DNA from: Congregibacter brevis
Lineage (GTDB): Bacteria; Pseudomonadota; Gammaproteobacteria; Pseudomonadales; Halieaceae
Assembly: GCF_045689245.1 (NCBI RefSeq)
Contig: NZ_CP136865.1
Location: forward strand, 2,976,001-3,040,000
Direction of reading: 5' to 3'
DNA length: 64,000 bases
Within the stretch, counting starts at the first letter, position 1, and the number at the start of each line of letters is the position of its first letter. Positions 17,609 through 25,773 of this stretch are shown piece after piece. Made by a program: the position numbers and the translations under genes. Below the pieces are notes generated by a model. That model worked only from the letters and a program-made list of their open reading frames with translations. It was not told the origin of the DNA and made no database searches.

Positions 17609-18151
17609 CTAACTTTGCAACAGTTGATCACTGTCTTCGCGCTCCAGATGCGGAAACGAAGGCAGTGATGTTTCTCCAACCCGTACACCTTTCACATGTT
17701 TCGCCAATGCGGGCCCAACCATAGGGGTGACATGTTGGGGACGAAGGTCTTCATGGCACTCACTACAGGTCATAACAGGTCGAGTTTTTTGACCACAGCT
17801 CTGATGAAAATACTCTACCGGCGCACCGTCGCCACGATCCATCCACTCATCTCCCCATCGACCCAGCATCATCAAAACCGGATAAAGCCCGAGTCCTTTT
17901 CGGGTCAGGCGGTACTCGTGTCGCGGTGGCTTCTCACTATATTGGACCCGAGTTAAAACTCCTTGATCGACTAGCTTGCCAAGGCGCTCAGACAGCCTGT
18001 GCCGAGTGATTCCGAGATTTGATTGAAACTGATCAAACCGTCGAGTTCCAAAAAAGGCGTCTCGTAGAATGAGCAGAGTCCAACGCTCGCCTACTACTGA
18101 CAAGGCTCTGGCTACAGAGCAGACCTGTAAATCAATGTCATCCCAACGCAT
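17609..18151 (-). CDS. HxlR family transcriptional regulator
   Basis: A 180-residue DNA-binding protein whose first ~100 residues are an HxlR winged helix-turn-helix: CSVARALSVVGERWTLLILRDAFFGTRRFDQFQSNLGITRHRLSERLGKLVDQGVL, ending in the wing YRLTRKGLGLYPVL. The ~75-residue C-terminal extension contains CGQKTRPVMTCSECHEDL, a small Cys/His cluster (CxxC plus Cys/His) often seen in longer family members and possibly metal-binding or redox-sensing. The start ATG follows AGGAGG. HxlR proteins act as dimers on inverted repeats; one sits in the promoter of the next gene. Confidence 0.9.
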   Translation of the reverse strand: MRWDDIDLQVCSVARALSVVGERWTLLILRDAFFGTRRFDQFQSNLGITRHRLSERLGKLVDQGVLTRVQYSEKPPRHEYRLTRKGLGLYPVLMMLGRWGDEWMDRGDGAPVEYFHQSCGQKTRPVMTCSECHEDLRPQHVTPMVGPALAKHVKGVRVGETSLPSFPHLEREDSDQLLQS

Positions 18152-18202
18152 GCAACCCTCCTAAAGCAGTAAAAATCCTGATATAGACTTTCTCGCAGGC
18201 AC

Positions 18203-18231
18203 AAAAAAAGGCAAGCCATTTCTGGCTTGCC
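18203..18231 (-). terminator. Rho-independent terminator of the cold-shock gene
   Basis: A nine-base-pair perfect stem (18210-18218 with 18223-18231, GGCAAGCCA) with a four-base loop is followed on the minus strand by a run of seven T. It lies 20 bases behind the cold-shock gene stop. Confidence 0.93.
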
Positions 18232-18251
18232 TCTTCCGAAAAAACTGCGCT

Positions 18252-18461
18252 TTATACGGCGACAATGTTCTCGGCTTGAGGACCCTTCTGGCCCTGTGTA
18301 ATAGTGAACTCAACTGCCTGACCTTCGGCCAGAGTCTTGAATCCAGATCCAGTGATAGCACTGAAGTGAGCGAATACATCGGGGCCGCTCTTCTGCTCGA
18401 TAAAACCGAAGCCCTTAGACTCATTGAACCACTTCACGGTACCAGTAACTGTTTCGGACAT
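18252..18461 (-). CDS. CspA-family cold-shock protein
   Basis: This is a 69-residue single cold-shock domain, with RNP1 KGFGFIEQ (residues 16-23) and RNP2 DVFAHFSAI (28-36). It binds single-stranded RNA/DNA and melts RNA structure. The ATG has AGGA about ten bases upstream. A strong terminator follows. The 269 bases upstream to the next gene leave room for the long, structured 5' leader that thermoregulates many csp genes; I could not fold it. Confidence 0.95.
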   Translation of the reverse strand: MSETVTGTVKWFNESKGFGFIEQKSGPDVFAHFSAITGSGFKTLAEGQAVEFTITQGQKGPQAENIVAV

Positions 18462-18730
18462 AACGTCATTTTCCTGTAGATAATAAATTAATGCTGCATC
18501 AGCAGTGGCGCATTATATGAGCACCAGCTGCGAGAGGCGGTAATAGCCGCAAAAAGACTTTTGTTAGAACCTGCAGGACGACGAACTACTGAGAGAACAC
18601 GCAACGAAGAACATAAACACGAGACTTACTTTTAGCTGCGTGCACGGTACAGCTCGACCACACTCAAGTCAATGAAAACAGGGGGCTGATTAGGGCCCTG
18701 AATACCCAATGAAATCCGGCCCTTGAGCCC

Positions 18731-19858
18731 CTACTTCACAGCTTCGCCTACACTTCGGTAGGCTATTCGGTCACCTCCAAAAGTACCCACCCATAGCGTG
18801 CCATCCACAACGACTGCCATGGTGACATTGCTAAACACCGGGCTTGCCGTATTCGATGCCACAACGCTCACCGCCTGAGAATCGGGGTCCAGTGATAACA
18901 CTTTGTACGGTCGCGGGCAGCTGGCAAAGAGGGCGAGTTCCACCTCCCCTTGCTCGTTGTAGGGATTGCAATCCGGGTACTCGAGAACCATCCCGGCCGT
19001 AATGAGCTGACCTTCGCTATTGCGGTGAAGATTATCGGGAACCACAGGGAGTGTCGCAGTGCTCCACATCGCATCCATCGCCTCACCGAGCTTATAGGCC
19101 GTAACGTTCGCCAAACCCGATGACGCTATGTAAAACTCCGACTCATCAGCCGAGACGGCAATGCCATTAGCATAAGGCTGCGCAGTAGTGTCGAGGCGAT
19201 TCCAACTCCCCTCTTTCGCGGACCAGTGATAAGCGGCGCCCGTCACCGTGCCCTGCATCGCCGCTGCAAAGTTTTGACCCTCTTCCAAGGGGACCGTTGC
19301 CAGCAAGCTGCCGTCGCGCAGTGCTGCAACGCTATTGGCCTCAAGCCCGTCGGGCGTTAAAACACACCCTATCCAGGTTAGCGCTGGCTTGGAGTCAGGC
19401 CCTGCGATGTAGACATCGAATACCTCAATCGCTTCTCTACCTCCATGCCCCACCGCGTATAGGGTGGAGTGCCCATTCCCATGGCTAATAATGTCCAGCC
19501 CATGAGTAAGGAGGGTCGTGGGATCAGGTGCGCCAGGGCACTCTGAAAACTGTTCCTCGTCATGATCCGCACGGTTCCGCGTGTTGGAGTACAACGGCTC
19601 CCACACTTTATTTCGAGAATCAATCAGGCTGAGCGCAGGCGGCAAGGCAAAACCGCTGGCGATAATCCAGTGCGACTCCGGCACCTGGACAAGATCCTCG
19701 GCGCTGGGAATTCCACAGAGATAATCATCGGCGCCAAAACCGTCGCATTCATCGGCAGTGCTCGCCTTGGAGTAAGCCAACGCGAAAAGCAATGAGAGAG
19801 CGCCGATAGCCACGCTCCCAATTCGCTTACTCGCGGTCTTACAATTGAAAACTGTCAC
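18731..19858 (-). CDS. Secreted beta-propeller protein, SMP-30/arylesterase-like
   Basis: The 375-residue product has an N-terminal signal peptide (IGSVAIGALSLLFALAYSKA) and repeated beta-sheet blades resembling the six-bladed SMP-30/paraoxonase group. Examples are LDIISHGNGHSTLYAVGHGG, GLEANSVAALRDGSLLATVP, YANGIAVSADESEFYIASSG and MAVVVDGTLWVGTFGG. Relatives hydrolyse lactones or esters with a bound calcium, but I cannot confirm the metal ligands. Four or more cysteines (DECDGF, YLC, SECPG, CNPY, ASCPR) fit an exported, disulfide-bonded protein. The start is placed at the GTG at 19858, eight bases after GGAGG; a TTG five codons upstream is the alternative. Confidence 0.7.
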   Translation of the reverse strand: MTVFNCKTASKRIGSVAIGALSLLFALAYSKASTADECDGFGADDYLCGIPSAEDLVQVPESHWIIASGFALPPALSLIDSRNKVWEPLYSNTRNRADHDEEQFSECPGAPDPTTLLTHGLDIISHGNGHSTLYAVGHGGREAIEVFDVYIAGPDSKPALTWIGCVLTPDGLEANSVAALRDGSLLATVPLEEGQNFAAAMQGTVTGAAYHWSAKEGSWNRLDTTAQPYANGIAVSADESEFYIASSGLANVTAYKLGEAMDAMWSTATLPVVPDNLHRNSEGQLITAGMVLEYPDCNPYNEQGEVELALFASCPRPYKVLSLDPDSQAVSVVASNTASPVFSNVTMAVVVDGTLWVGTFGGDRIAYRSVGEAVK

Positions 19859-19968
19859 TCGCCAATCCTCCAATCTATTACAGCTAAAAGCTTAAAGAGC
19901 CCTGCATGTTCCCGGACACCAGCCCAGCGCTGCAGTCTAGCGTAAAAAAATGGAACAGAAGACGGGGC

Positions 19969-20001
19969 AAAAAAAAAGCCCGACTATCGCTAGCCGGGCT
20001 C
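19969..20001 (-). terminator. Rho-independent terminator of aceA
   Basis: An AGCCCG/CGGGCT stem (19977-19982 with 19995-20000), extended by an inner CTA/TAG pairing, is followed on the minus strand by nine T. It lies 20 bases behind the aceA stop. Confidence 0.9.
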
Positions 20002-20020
20002 TGATGGAAAACCGTCGGTA

Positions 20021-21613
20021 TTAGCCGAACTGGTTCATCGTATTGTCTTCTCCCGCTGCCTTAAGGGCTGCATCACCAGCAAAGTACTCTTTGTGATCAT
20101 CACCCATGTCGGAACCCGCCATGTTCTGGTGCTTCACACAGGCAATTCCCTGACGAATTTCCTGACGCTGTACACCTTTAACGTAGCCCAGCATGCCCGC
20201 CTCGCCGAAGTATTCCTTCGCCAAGTTGTCCGTCGACAAGGCTGCGGTGTGGTAAGTAGGCAGAGTGATCAAGTGATGGAAAATACCCGCTTCGCGAGCC
20301 GCGTCGGCTTGGAAAGTACGGATACGCTCATCAGCTTCCATAGCCAGATCTGTGCTGTCGTAGTCCACGGCCATGAGCTTATCGCGATCATAGGCAGAAA
20401 CGTCCTGCCCTGCTGCACTCCACGCATCAAACACTTGCTGTCGGAAGTTCAGGGTCCAATTGAAAGACGGAGAGTTGTTGTAGACGAGTTTTGCACTAGG
20501 TACTGTTTCGCGGATGGTGTTAACCATCTCTGCGATCTGGCCGACATGAGGCTTCTCAGTTTCAATCCACAGCAAGTCAGCGCCGTTTTGCAAAGAAGTG
20601 ATGCAGTCCAGCACCACTCGCTCAACACCCGTATCCTTACGGAACTGATAAAGATTAGATGGCAGCCGCTTGGGACGGAGTAGTTTTCCGCCACGGTTGA
20701 TGACCACGTCGCCACTGGATAGCTCCGAAGCTTCAATTTCATCGCAATCAAGAAAACTATTGTACTGGTCGCCCAAATCGCCCGGGGTATGAGTCACGGC
20801 GATTTGCTTGGTGAGGCCAGCGCCCAGTGAATCGGTTCGAGCGACGATAACACCGTCGTTCACACCTAATTCAAGAAATGCGTAGCGTACCGCGCGAATC
20901 TTGGCGAGGAAGTCTTCATGGGGAACGGTAACCTTTCCGTCCTGGTGGCCGCACTGCTTCTCGTCAGACACCTGGTTTTCGATCTGGATAGCACAAGCGC
21001 CAGCCTCAATCATTTTCTTGGCTAAGAGGTAGGTCGCCTCCGCGTTACCGAAGCCCGCGTCGATGTCCGCAATGATGGGTACTACGTGAGTCTGAAAGTT
21101 ATCTACCTTGGTTTCGATCGCTTTTGCGGTAACTTCATCACCCGCTTTACGCGCCGCGTCCAGCTCTCGAAACAGCCCGCCCAGCTCTCGGGCATCCGCC
21201 TGGCGAAGAAAGGTGTACAGCTCTTCAATGAGGCCGGAAACAGATGTTTTCTCGTGCATGGATTGGTCAGGAAGAGGACCAAACTCACTGCGCAACGCCG
21301 CGATCATCCATCCCGACAAGTAGAGGTAGCGCTTGTTGGTATCCCCGAAGTGCTTTTTGATAGCGATCAGCTTTTGCTGACCGATAAAGCCGTGCCAGCA
21401 ACCCAGAGATTGGGTGTACTGGGACGTATCGCCGTCGTAATCCGCCATATCCTTACGCATGATTCCAGCAGTGTACCGGGCGATATCTAAGCCGGTCTGG
21501 AACCGGTTCTGAAGACGCATGCGTGCGGCATGCTCAGGATTGATGTCTTTCCAGCTGTCGCCATTGGTAGAAACAATCTCTGCCGCAGCCTGGATTTCTT
21601 GTTGGTAGCTCAT
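20021..21613 (-). CDS. aceA: Isocitrate lyase
   Basis: The first enzyme of the glyoxylate shunt splits isocitrate into succinate and glyoxylate. The 530-residue length and the active-site sequence EKQCGHQDGK (the catalytic Cys, replacing the KKCGH of the E. coli form) belong to the larger Pseudomonas-type subgroup. Other markers are YLSGWMIAAL, PIIADIDAGFGN and VARTDS. The chosen start, ATG at 21613 (MSYQQEIQ), has AGGA nine bases upstream; an upstream in-frame extension to 21670 is hydrophobic and unlike the family. The gene is monocistronic with its own terminator, fitting a lifestyle on acetate, fatty acids or two-carbon compounds. Confidence 0.96.
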   Translation of the reverse strand: MSYQQEIQAAAEIVSTNGDSWKDINPEHAARMRLQNRFQTGLDIARYTAGIMRKDMADYDGDTSQYTQSLGCWHGFIGQQKLIAIKKHFGDTNKRYLYLSGWMIAALRSEFGPLPDQSMHEKTSVSGLIEELYTFLRQADARELGGLFRELDAARKAGDEVTAKAIETKVDNFQTHVVPIIADIDAGFGNAEATYLLAKKMIEAGACAIQIENQVSDEKQCGHQDGKVTVPHEDFLAKIRAVRYAFLELGVNDGVIVARTDSLGAGLTKQIAVTHTPGDLGDQYNSFLDCDEIEASELSSGDVVINRGGKLLRPKRLPSNLYQFRKDTGVERVVLDCITSLQNGADLLWIETEKPHVGQIAEMVNTIRETVPSAKLVYNNSPSFNWTLNFRQQVFDAWSAAGQDVSAYDRDKLMAVDYDSTDLAMEADERIRTFQADAAREAGIFHHLITLPTYHTAALSTDNLAKEYFGEAGMLGYVKGVQRQEIRQGIACVKHQNMAGSDMGDDHKEYFAGDAALKAAGEDNTMNQFG

Positions 21614-21778
21614 AGATCCAATTCCTAAAAAGTGACTCAAAAAATTCAGCCGCAGACGCGGCTTCATCAACGAGTGAATTTTAGGACATTAGACCACTAT
21701 AACCCTAATCGATGTTTTATATGTGTGATATTCATCTAGTGAATTTCGGTGGTGTCCTAGCCGAGGGGCTTATGCCCC

Positions 21779-22960
21779 TCAGTTCAGCTCCCAACGGTGC
21801 GCTCTCAACCAGACCGCCGCTGCCAGTGCGATACCCGCGAAGACCAGCCCGGCTGCGACACTCAGCAGGTCCACAGCCATCCAATCGGGTCCGAAGAGGT
21901 AGAAACCTACCGCGGTGGTATCTGAAACATGGGGAAAATGGCGGCTGACCGCGTTATCAACAAATTCGGTACCGAAGAAAACATACTCGGCGGCCATCAA
22001 TGCCATAAACGGCGTTACTGCCATTAGAAATGGTGAACGGCGTGCCAATGCCGAAGCACATAGCAGCCAGGCATACACGGGCGCTATCAGGAGTGCGGTC
22101 ATGACCCAGCCACTAATGGGATCAATCATCAGCGCCACGAAGTCGATATTGCTAACGACCACTTCAAAGGGGTCCTGATCCATTCGTGCCACCAGCAACA
22201 TCATCAGCAGCACGTAGGCCAATTGCAGTAGCAGGCTTATGGCTATGTAAATGAGCGGCGCACAGATCAAGGCCACGACAAACTTTGACAGCACGATCTG
22301 CCACTCCGTTACGGGCATAGAGCGCCAGAATAAAACGCTGCGGTCTTTGCGGTCGTCATAGAGAGAACTAAGCAAATAGTTAACCGTCGTGAGCAGTAAG
22401 ATCAGAACTAGGATGCCGTGAACAACACTGAGCATGACGTTTAGCTCTCGCCCGCTCATCTCATCAAAGCCATCATCGTCGTCGCCCACCTTTGTCTTAT
22501 CGCTAGTGGGGTTAAAGTTCCACTCCCGCGAAAAGTTCCACAGCTCTTCACTGGATCCTTGCTCCACGAAGACCTGGTATGGGGGCGTCTGGGGTGCAGT
22601 TGGGGGTCCCGGCGGGCCATCACGACTCCCACTAACATCGACTCCGCCACTTGCTGTGGTGCCCGGCGATAGATCTTGATTTGACGTTTCAACTCTCGAC
22701 GTTTCAACGACGGTTACCTGCTGCTCTCCGTCTTCACCAATGCTGATCGAGATGTTTACGTTATCGCTGCCCTTGCGCATCATCGCCTCAAGAATAGTGT
22801 CCCCAATAACACTAACCCTGTTAACAAGAACAACACTGCCCAGCATGAGAACGGCAAGCACTACTGCGGTGATGATGGGTGTCCAGAAAAGAGAGTTCTT
22901 GTACTCGCGAAACTCCCGCTGCAGCAGCGTTACAAACTGTGTTGTTTGGGTGGTAGCCAT
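21779..22960 (-). CDS. ABC-2 type transporter permease subunit
   Basis: The 393-residue inner-membrane protein has one TM near the N terminus, a ~150-residue extracytoplasmic part rich in Gly/Pro/Ser, and five to six C-terminal helices. The typical ABC-2 sequence DRSVLFWRSMPVTEWQIVLSKFVVALICAPLIYI is present. It pairs with the ATPase encoded directly upstream. The start ATG at 22960 lies four bases beyond the ATPase stop and behind GGGGGGAT. It is the last gene of the GIN-GntR-ATPase-permease operon. A seven-base-pair hairpin (21763-21780) overlaps its stop codon. Substrate unknown; the YtrA-type regulator suggests cell-envelope stress or drug export. Confidence 0.88.
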   Translation of the reverse strand: MATTQTTQFVTLLQREFREYKNSLFWTPIITAVVLAVLMLGSVVLVNRVSVIGDTILEAMMRKGSDNVNISISIGEDGEQQVTVVETSRVETSNQDLSPGTTASGGVDVSGSRDGPPGPPTAPQTPPYQVFVEQGSSEELWNFSREWNFNPTSDKTKVGDDDDGFDEMSGRELNVMLSVVHGILVLILLLTTVNYLLSSLYDDRKDRSVLFWRSMPVTEWQIVLSKFVVALICAPLIYIAISLLLQLAYVLLMMLLVARMDQDPFEVVVSNIDFVALMIDPISGWVMTALLIAPVYAWLLCASALARRSPFLMAVTPFMALMAAEYVFFGTEFVDNAVSRHFPHVSDTTAVGFYLFGPDWMAVDLLSVAAGLVFAGIALAAAVWLRAHRWELN

Positions 22961-22964
22961 GTCT

Positions 22965-23813
22965 CTATCCCCCCACCTTTGCCACAAACAAATCGGAGAC
23001 CGAGGGCGTCCTCAATTCCCCCAATCCGGCTAGCTCTGCCCCATTCGCTTTCTCGAAAATGAACGCCTTGCCACCCAAGATGTTGCGCTTGCCAATGTAG
23101 GGCATCTGCGCTGCCTTTACTGCGGCGTCACCAAGGGCATGTACCTCTTGAAAACGCTCCTCAATATCCATAATGGATTCGTGGAGAATCAATTTGCCAT
23201 GGTGCATAAACATGACGTGAGTCAAAATGTTTTGGATCTCCTCAACCTGGTGCGTAGACACCAGAATCGTGCGCTCACCGTCAAAGTAATCGTTGATCAG
23301 CTGCTCGTAGAAACGTTTGCGAAACAAGATATCCAGACCTAGCGTCGGCTCATCAAGAATGAGGAGACGCGCATCAATTGCCATAACGATGGCGAGATGA
23401 AGCTGCACAGTCATACCTTTGGATAGATCACCCACCCTGCGATCCTGTTCGACATCAGTGGACGCCAGAAAAGCCTCCGCCTGATCGCGATTAAATCGCA
23501 CATGAGTGCCTGTTACGTAATCAAGTAATTCCCTGACCCGCATCCAACGCGGCAACACGGCTGTGTCCGCGATAAAGCAAACCTCTTCCATCATGAGACC
23601 GCGATCCGCCATAGGGGAGTATCCCAGAACAGAAAGATCACCCTCACAGCTGGTGAGACCCAGCAGAGCCTTTAGCAACGTGGTCTTCCCCGCTCCGTTC
23701 GGTCCGATCAGGCCAATAACATTGCCTGATGAAACAGTCAGGTCAACGCCATCCACGGCACGAAGATCACCGAAGCTGCGCCGTAGGTTCTGCGCCTCAA
23801 TGATGGTCTGCAT
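22965..23813 (-). CDS. ABC transporter ATP-binding protein (YtrB/BcrA-like)
   Basis: The 282-residue cytosolic ATPase has Walker A GPNGAGKTTLL, the signature in a divergent form (LSKGMTVQLHLA), Walker B LLILDEPTLGLD and switch His STHQVEEI. The ~60-residue C-terminal tail is typical of ABC-2 export ATPases. The ATG at 23813 overlaps the end of the GntR gene by 17 bases, and the permease follows after four bases. The three are translationally coupled parts of one exporter unit. Confidence 0.92.
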   Translation of the reverse strand: MQTIIEAQNLRRSFGDLRAVDGVDLTVSSGNVIGLIGPNGAGKTTLLKALLGLTSCEGDLSVLGYSPMADRGLMMEEVCFIADTAVLPRWMRVRELLDYVTGTHVRFNRDQAEAFLASTDVEQDRRVGDLSKGMTVQLHLAIVMAIDARLLILDEPTLGLDILFRKRFYEQLINDYFDGERTILVSTHQVEEIQNILTHVMFMHHGKLILHESIMDIEERFQEVHALGDAAVKAAQMPYIGKRNILGGKAFIFEKANGAELAGLGELRTPSVSDLFVAKVGG

Positions 23814-24177
23814 TTAAATTCCCCTGCGTCTTCATGATCTTTTCCATTACTTCTTCCATCTCCAGGCCCAGCATACGAATGCGGGCAACAAAAGCTGGAA
23901 GTTCTTCCTCCAAAAACCGCTGCTGCTCTTCGTTTGTCAGCGAACCCCTCGCCCCTGTCGCCACAAACATTCCGAGGCCTCGGCGTTTCTCGAGCAAGCC
24001 CATCTCTACCAGTTCCTGATAGGCCTTTCCCACGGTCAGGTGATTGATACGGTAATCCGTCGCCACCTGGCGAACCGATGGAATCGCCTCCCCTTCGGGA
24101 AAGCTACCGTCCATCACGCGCTGGATAACCAGATCGCGCAACTGGCGGTAAATGGGCTGTCCTTCAATCCACTCCAT
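23797..24177 (-). CDS. GntR family regulator, YtrA subfamily
   Basis: This is a 126-residue regulator with an N-terminal winged helix: GQPIYRQLRDLVIQRVMDGSFPEGEAIPSVRQVATDYRINHLTVGKAYQELVEMGLLEKRRGLGMFVA. Only a short (~45-residue) helical dimerisation tail follows, with no ligand-binding domain. This is the YtrA architecture, usually encoded with and repressing an ABC-2 transporter, as here. The start is the ATG at 24177, with GGA eight bases upstream. It overlaps the ATPase gene downstream and lies 15 bases after the GIN-domain gene. Confidence 0.92.
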   Translation of the reverse strand: MEWIEGQPIYRQLRDLVIQRVMDGSFPEGEAIPSVRQVATDYRINHLTVGKAYQELVEMGLLEKRRGLGMFVATGARGSLTNEEQQRFLEEELPAFVARIRMLGLEMEEVMEKIMKTQGNLNADHH

Positions 24178-24197
24178 AATCAATTCCGTCGCGCGAC

Positions 24198-25043
24198 CTA
24201 GTCGCGGCGACGAACTTCTCCACTGCCGAGCTCAACACTCTCAATGCTGGGCGTGCCGCCGTGTACGACATCACCACTCCCCAGGATCGACGCATTGAGC
24301 TGTTCACTGACTTCGCCAATCGATGCAGATCCGGAACCAACAATGTTGGTCTCTGCCCGGCGAGCCCCTACCGCCGGCATACGAATATCACCAGAGCCCA
24401 CCACGTTGACTTCCAACGTGTCTACGTACCCTCCCTCAGTCACTCGCAAGTCCCCTGATCCGGTCACTACAAACTCACCAGAGTCAGCCTTCAGCGTCTC
24501 TATAAAGAGATTCCCACTGCCAGCCACGACGGCCTCCAGCTCTGCAACTTCGATACTGACGGCTCTGAAGTCACCCGACCCCTCTACACGGACTTCAAGT
24601 GCTTGGCCCGTAAGCTCAAAGGCGTTTATCTCGCCGGATCCGTCAACCGCCAACAAGGGCGCTGATCGAGTGGAAGTATCGAATTCAAAGGGCTTGATAT
24701 AGACCGTGCCCGAGCCCTTCACGTTTAACTCCCGGAGTTCCGGCATAACGATACGAAAGCGCAATCGGCTGTCTCTCTTTCCATCCCTTTTGCGCGCCCC
24801 AAGAACCAGCGTGTCACGCTTTACATAGAAAGGCTCGGAGTCGAGGTACTTGGCAGGCCCCCGTAGCTGCAATGCCAGCTCATCGCCCTGGCTAATTTCG
24901 ACCTCAGCGCTGCCAAGCACCACTATTTCATCGAAATCGAGACCCTCTACGCGACGGGTCTCGTCCTCGGCAGCTACCAGCGGAGAAAAAGCACTCAAAG
25001 CCAGAACGCCCGAAACCGCTGTTGCTCCTAGCAGCTTATACAT
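24198..25043 (-). CDS. Secreted GIN-domain (DUF2807, head GIN) protein
   Basis: The 281-residue exported protein has a signal peptide (LLGATAVSGVLALSAFSPLVAA). A right-handed beta-solenoid of DUF2807 type follows, recognised by about seven repeats ending in the motif GSG followed by a short beta strand (KGSGTVYI, DGSGEINA, EGSGDFRA, AGSGNLFI, TGSGDLRV, VGSGDIRM, LGSGDVVH). GIN proteins are found in envelopes of many bacteria; their function is not settled, though adhesion or stress sensing is proposed. The start ATG at 25043 has GAGG eight bases upstream and overlaps the stop of the small membrane protein gene. Being inside a GntR/ABC-2 operon suggests an envelope-stress module. Confidence 0.85.
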   Translation of the reverse strand: MYKLLGATAVSGVLALSAFSPLVAAEDETRRVEGLDFDEIVVLGSAEVEISQGDELALQLRGPAKYLDSEPFYVKRDTLVLGARKRDGKRDSRLRFRIVMPELRELNVKGSGTVYIKPFEFDTSTRSAPLLAVDGSGEINAFELTGQALEVRVEGSGDFRAVSIEVAELEAVVAGSGNLFIETLKADSGEFVVTGSGDLRVTEGGYVDTLEVNVVGSGDIRMPAVGARRAETNIVGSGSASIGEVSEQLNASILGSGDVVHGGTPSIESVELGSGEVRRRD

Positions 25044-25239
25044 TGTGCGAGCCTCGGCTGGGGTCCTTGCTCTCACCGCTCCGCGCTGCCTCGATAGCCA
25101 ACCCCGCCGGCACAAGACAGAGGGCCGCCAGGGCGCCACCGCCAGCGGCACTTAACGATGCACATGCAAGGAACACAAGTGCGGGCAGCAGCATGTGTCT
25201 TGAAGTTGAGGCAGTCATTCCTTTGCGGAGACTAATCAT
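25036..25239 (-). CDS. Small membrane protein, unknown function
   Basis: The 67-residue product has a hydrophobic core (LLPALVFLACASLSAAGGGALAALCLV) of one long or two short membrane segments, flanked by charged ends. It looks like a real gene because its stop overlaps the next gene's start by eight bases, as do the other junctions of this operon, and because it is first in the operon. The ATG at 25239 has only a distant AGGA; the ATG at 25218 (MTASTSRH) is an alternative. No family recognised. Confidence 0.5.
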   Translation of the reverse strand: MISLRKGMTASTSRHMLLPALVFLACASLSAAGGGALAALCLVPAGLAIEAARSGESKDPSRGSHNV

Positions 25240-25384
25240 TGTTCTGTACCGTATTTCCTTGGGTGTTATGGTGGACTATAGCACCCAATCTCGCGCTGGC
25301 AAGCGCTCGAAAATCCAGTAAAAATACAGATTTAATTTAATTAAAACAGTGTTTTATGGTGTTTTTCTAATAATTATTTTAGGT

Positions 25385-25768
25385 TTAACCCGAAAACCGC
25401 TGCAGATTCTGTCGCATATTCCCTGCAACTCGTCGTGCGAGTGTGAAGGCTCGTTCGCTAGACGTCCCCAGGGGCTGTTTTTCGAGGGTATCTTCGAACA
25501 GGCTTAGCCACCTTTCATAGTGCTCTGGCGTCATGTGTTTTATCGCATCCACCTCTCGATGCTTTTGCATCATATGACGTCGGTAGTCACTGTGGCCCAG
25601 AAGCATTTTCCGCCAGTAGGCTTTAATTCTGGGCAAGTGCTCAGCTAGGTTGATACGCGCGACTTCCAGAAACATGGGGGCGAGCAGTGGGTCTGCAAGC
25701 ACGCGCTCATAGAAGGCATCTACAAACTGATCGATCTGCTGTGAGGTTTCGTCGCCAGGGGATAGCAT
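25385..25768 (-). CDS. Group III truncated hemoglobin
   Basis: The 127-residue globin has the group III pattern: IDQFVDAFYERVLADPLLAPMF at the start, IKAYWRKMLLG in the middle and MQKHREVDAIKHMTPEHYERWLSLFEDTL with the proximal His region. These bind heme and react with O2, NO or peroxide; roles in nitrosative stress or microaerobic respiration are proposed. The start is five bases downstream of the der stop, so it is probably the last gene of the der operon. Confidence 0.9.
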   Translation of the reverse strand: MLSPGDETSQQIDQFVDAFYERVLADPLLAPMFLEVARINLAEHLPRIKAYWRKMLLGHSDYRRHMMQKHREVDAIKHMTPEHYERWLSLFEDTLEKQPLGTSSERAFTLARRVAGNMRQNLQRFSG

Positions 25769-25773
25769 GGTGC

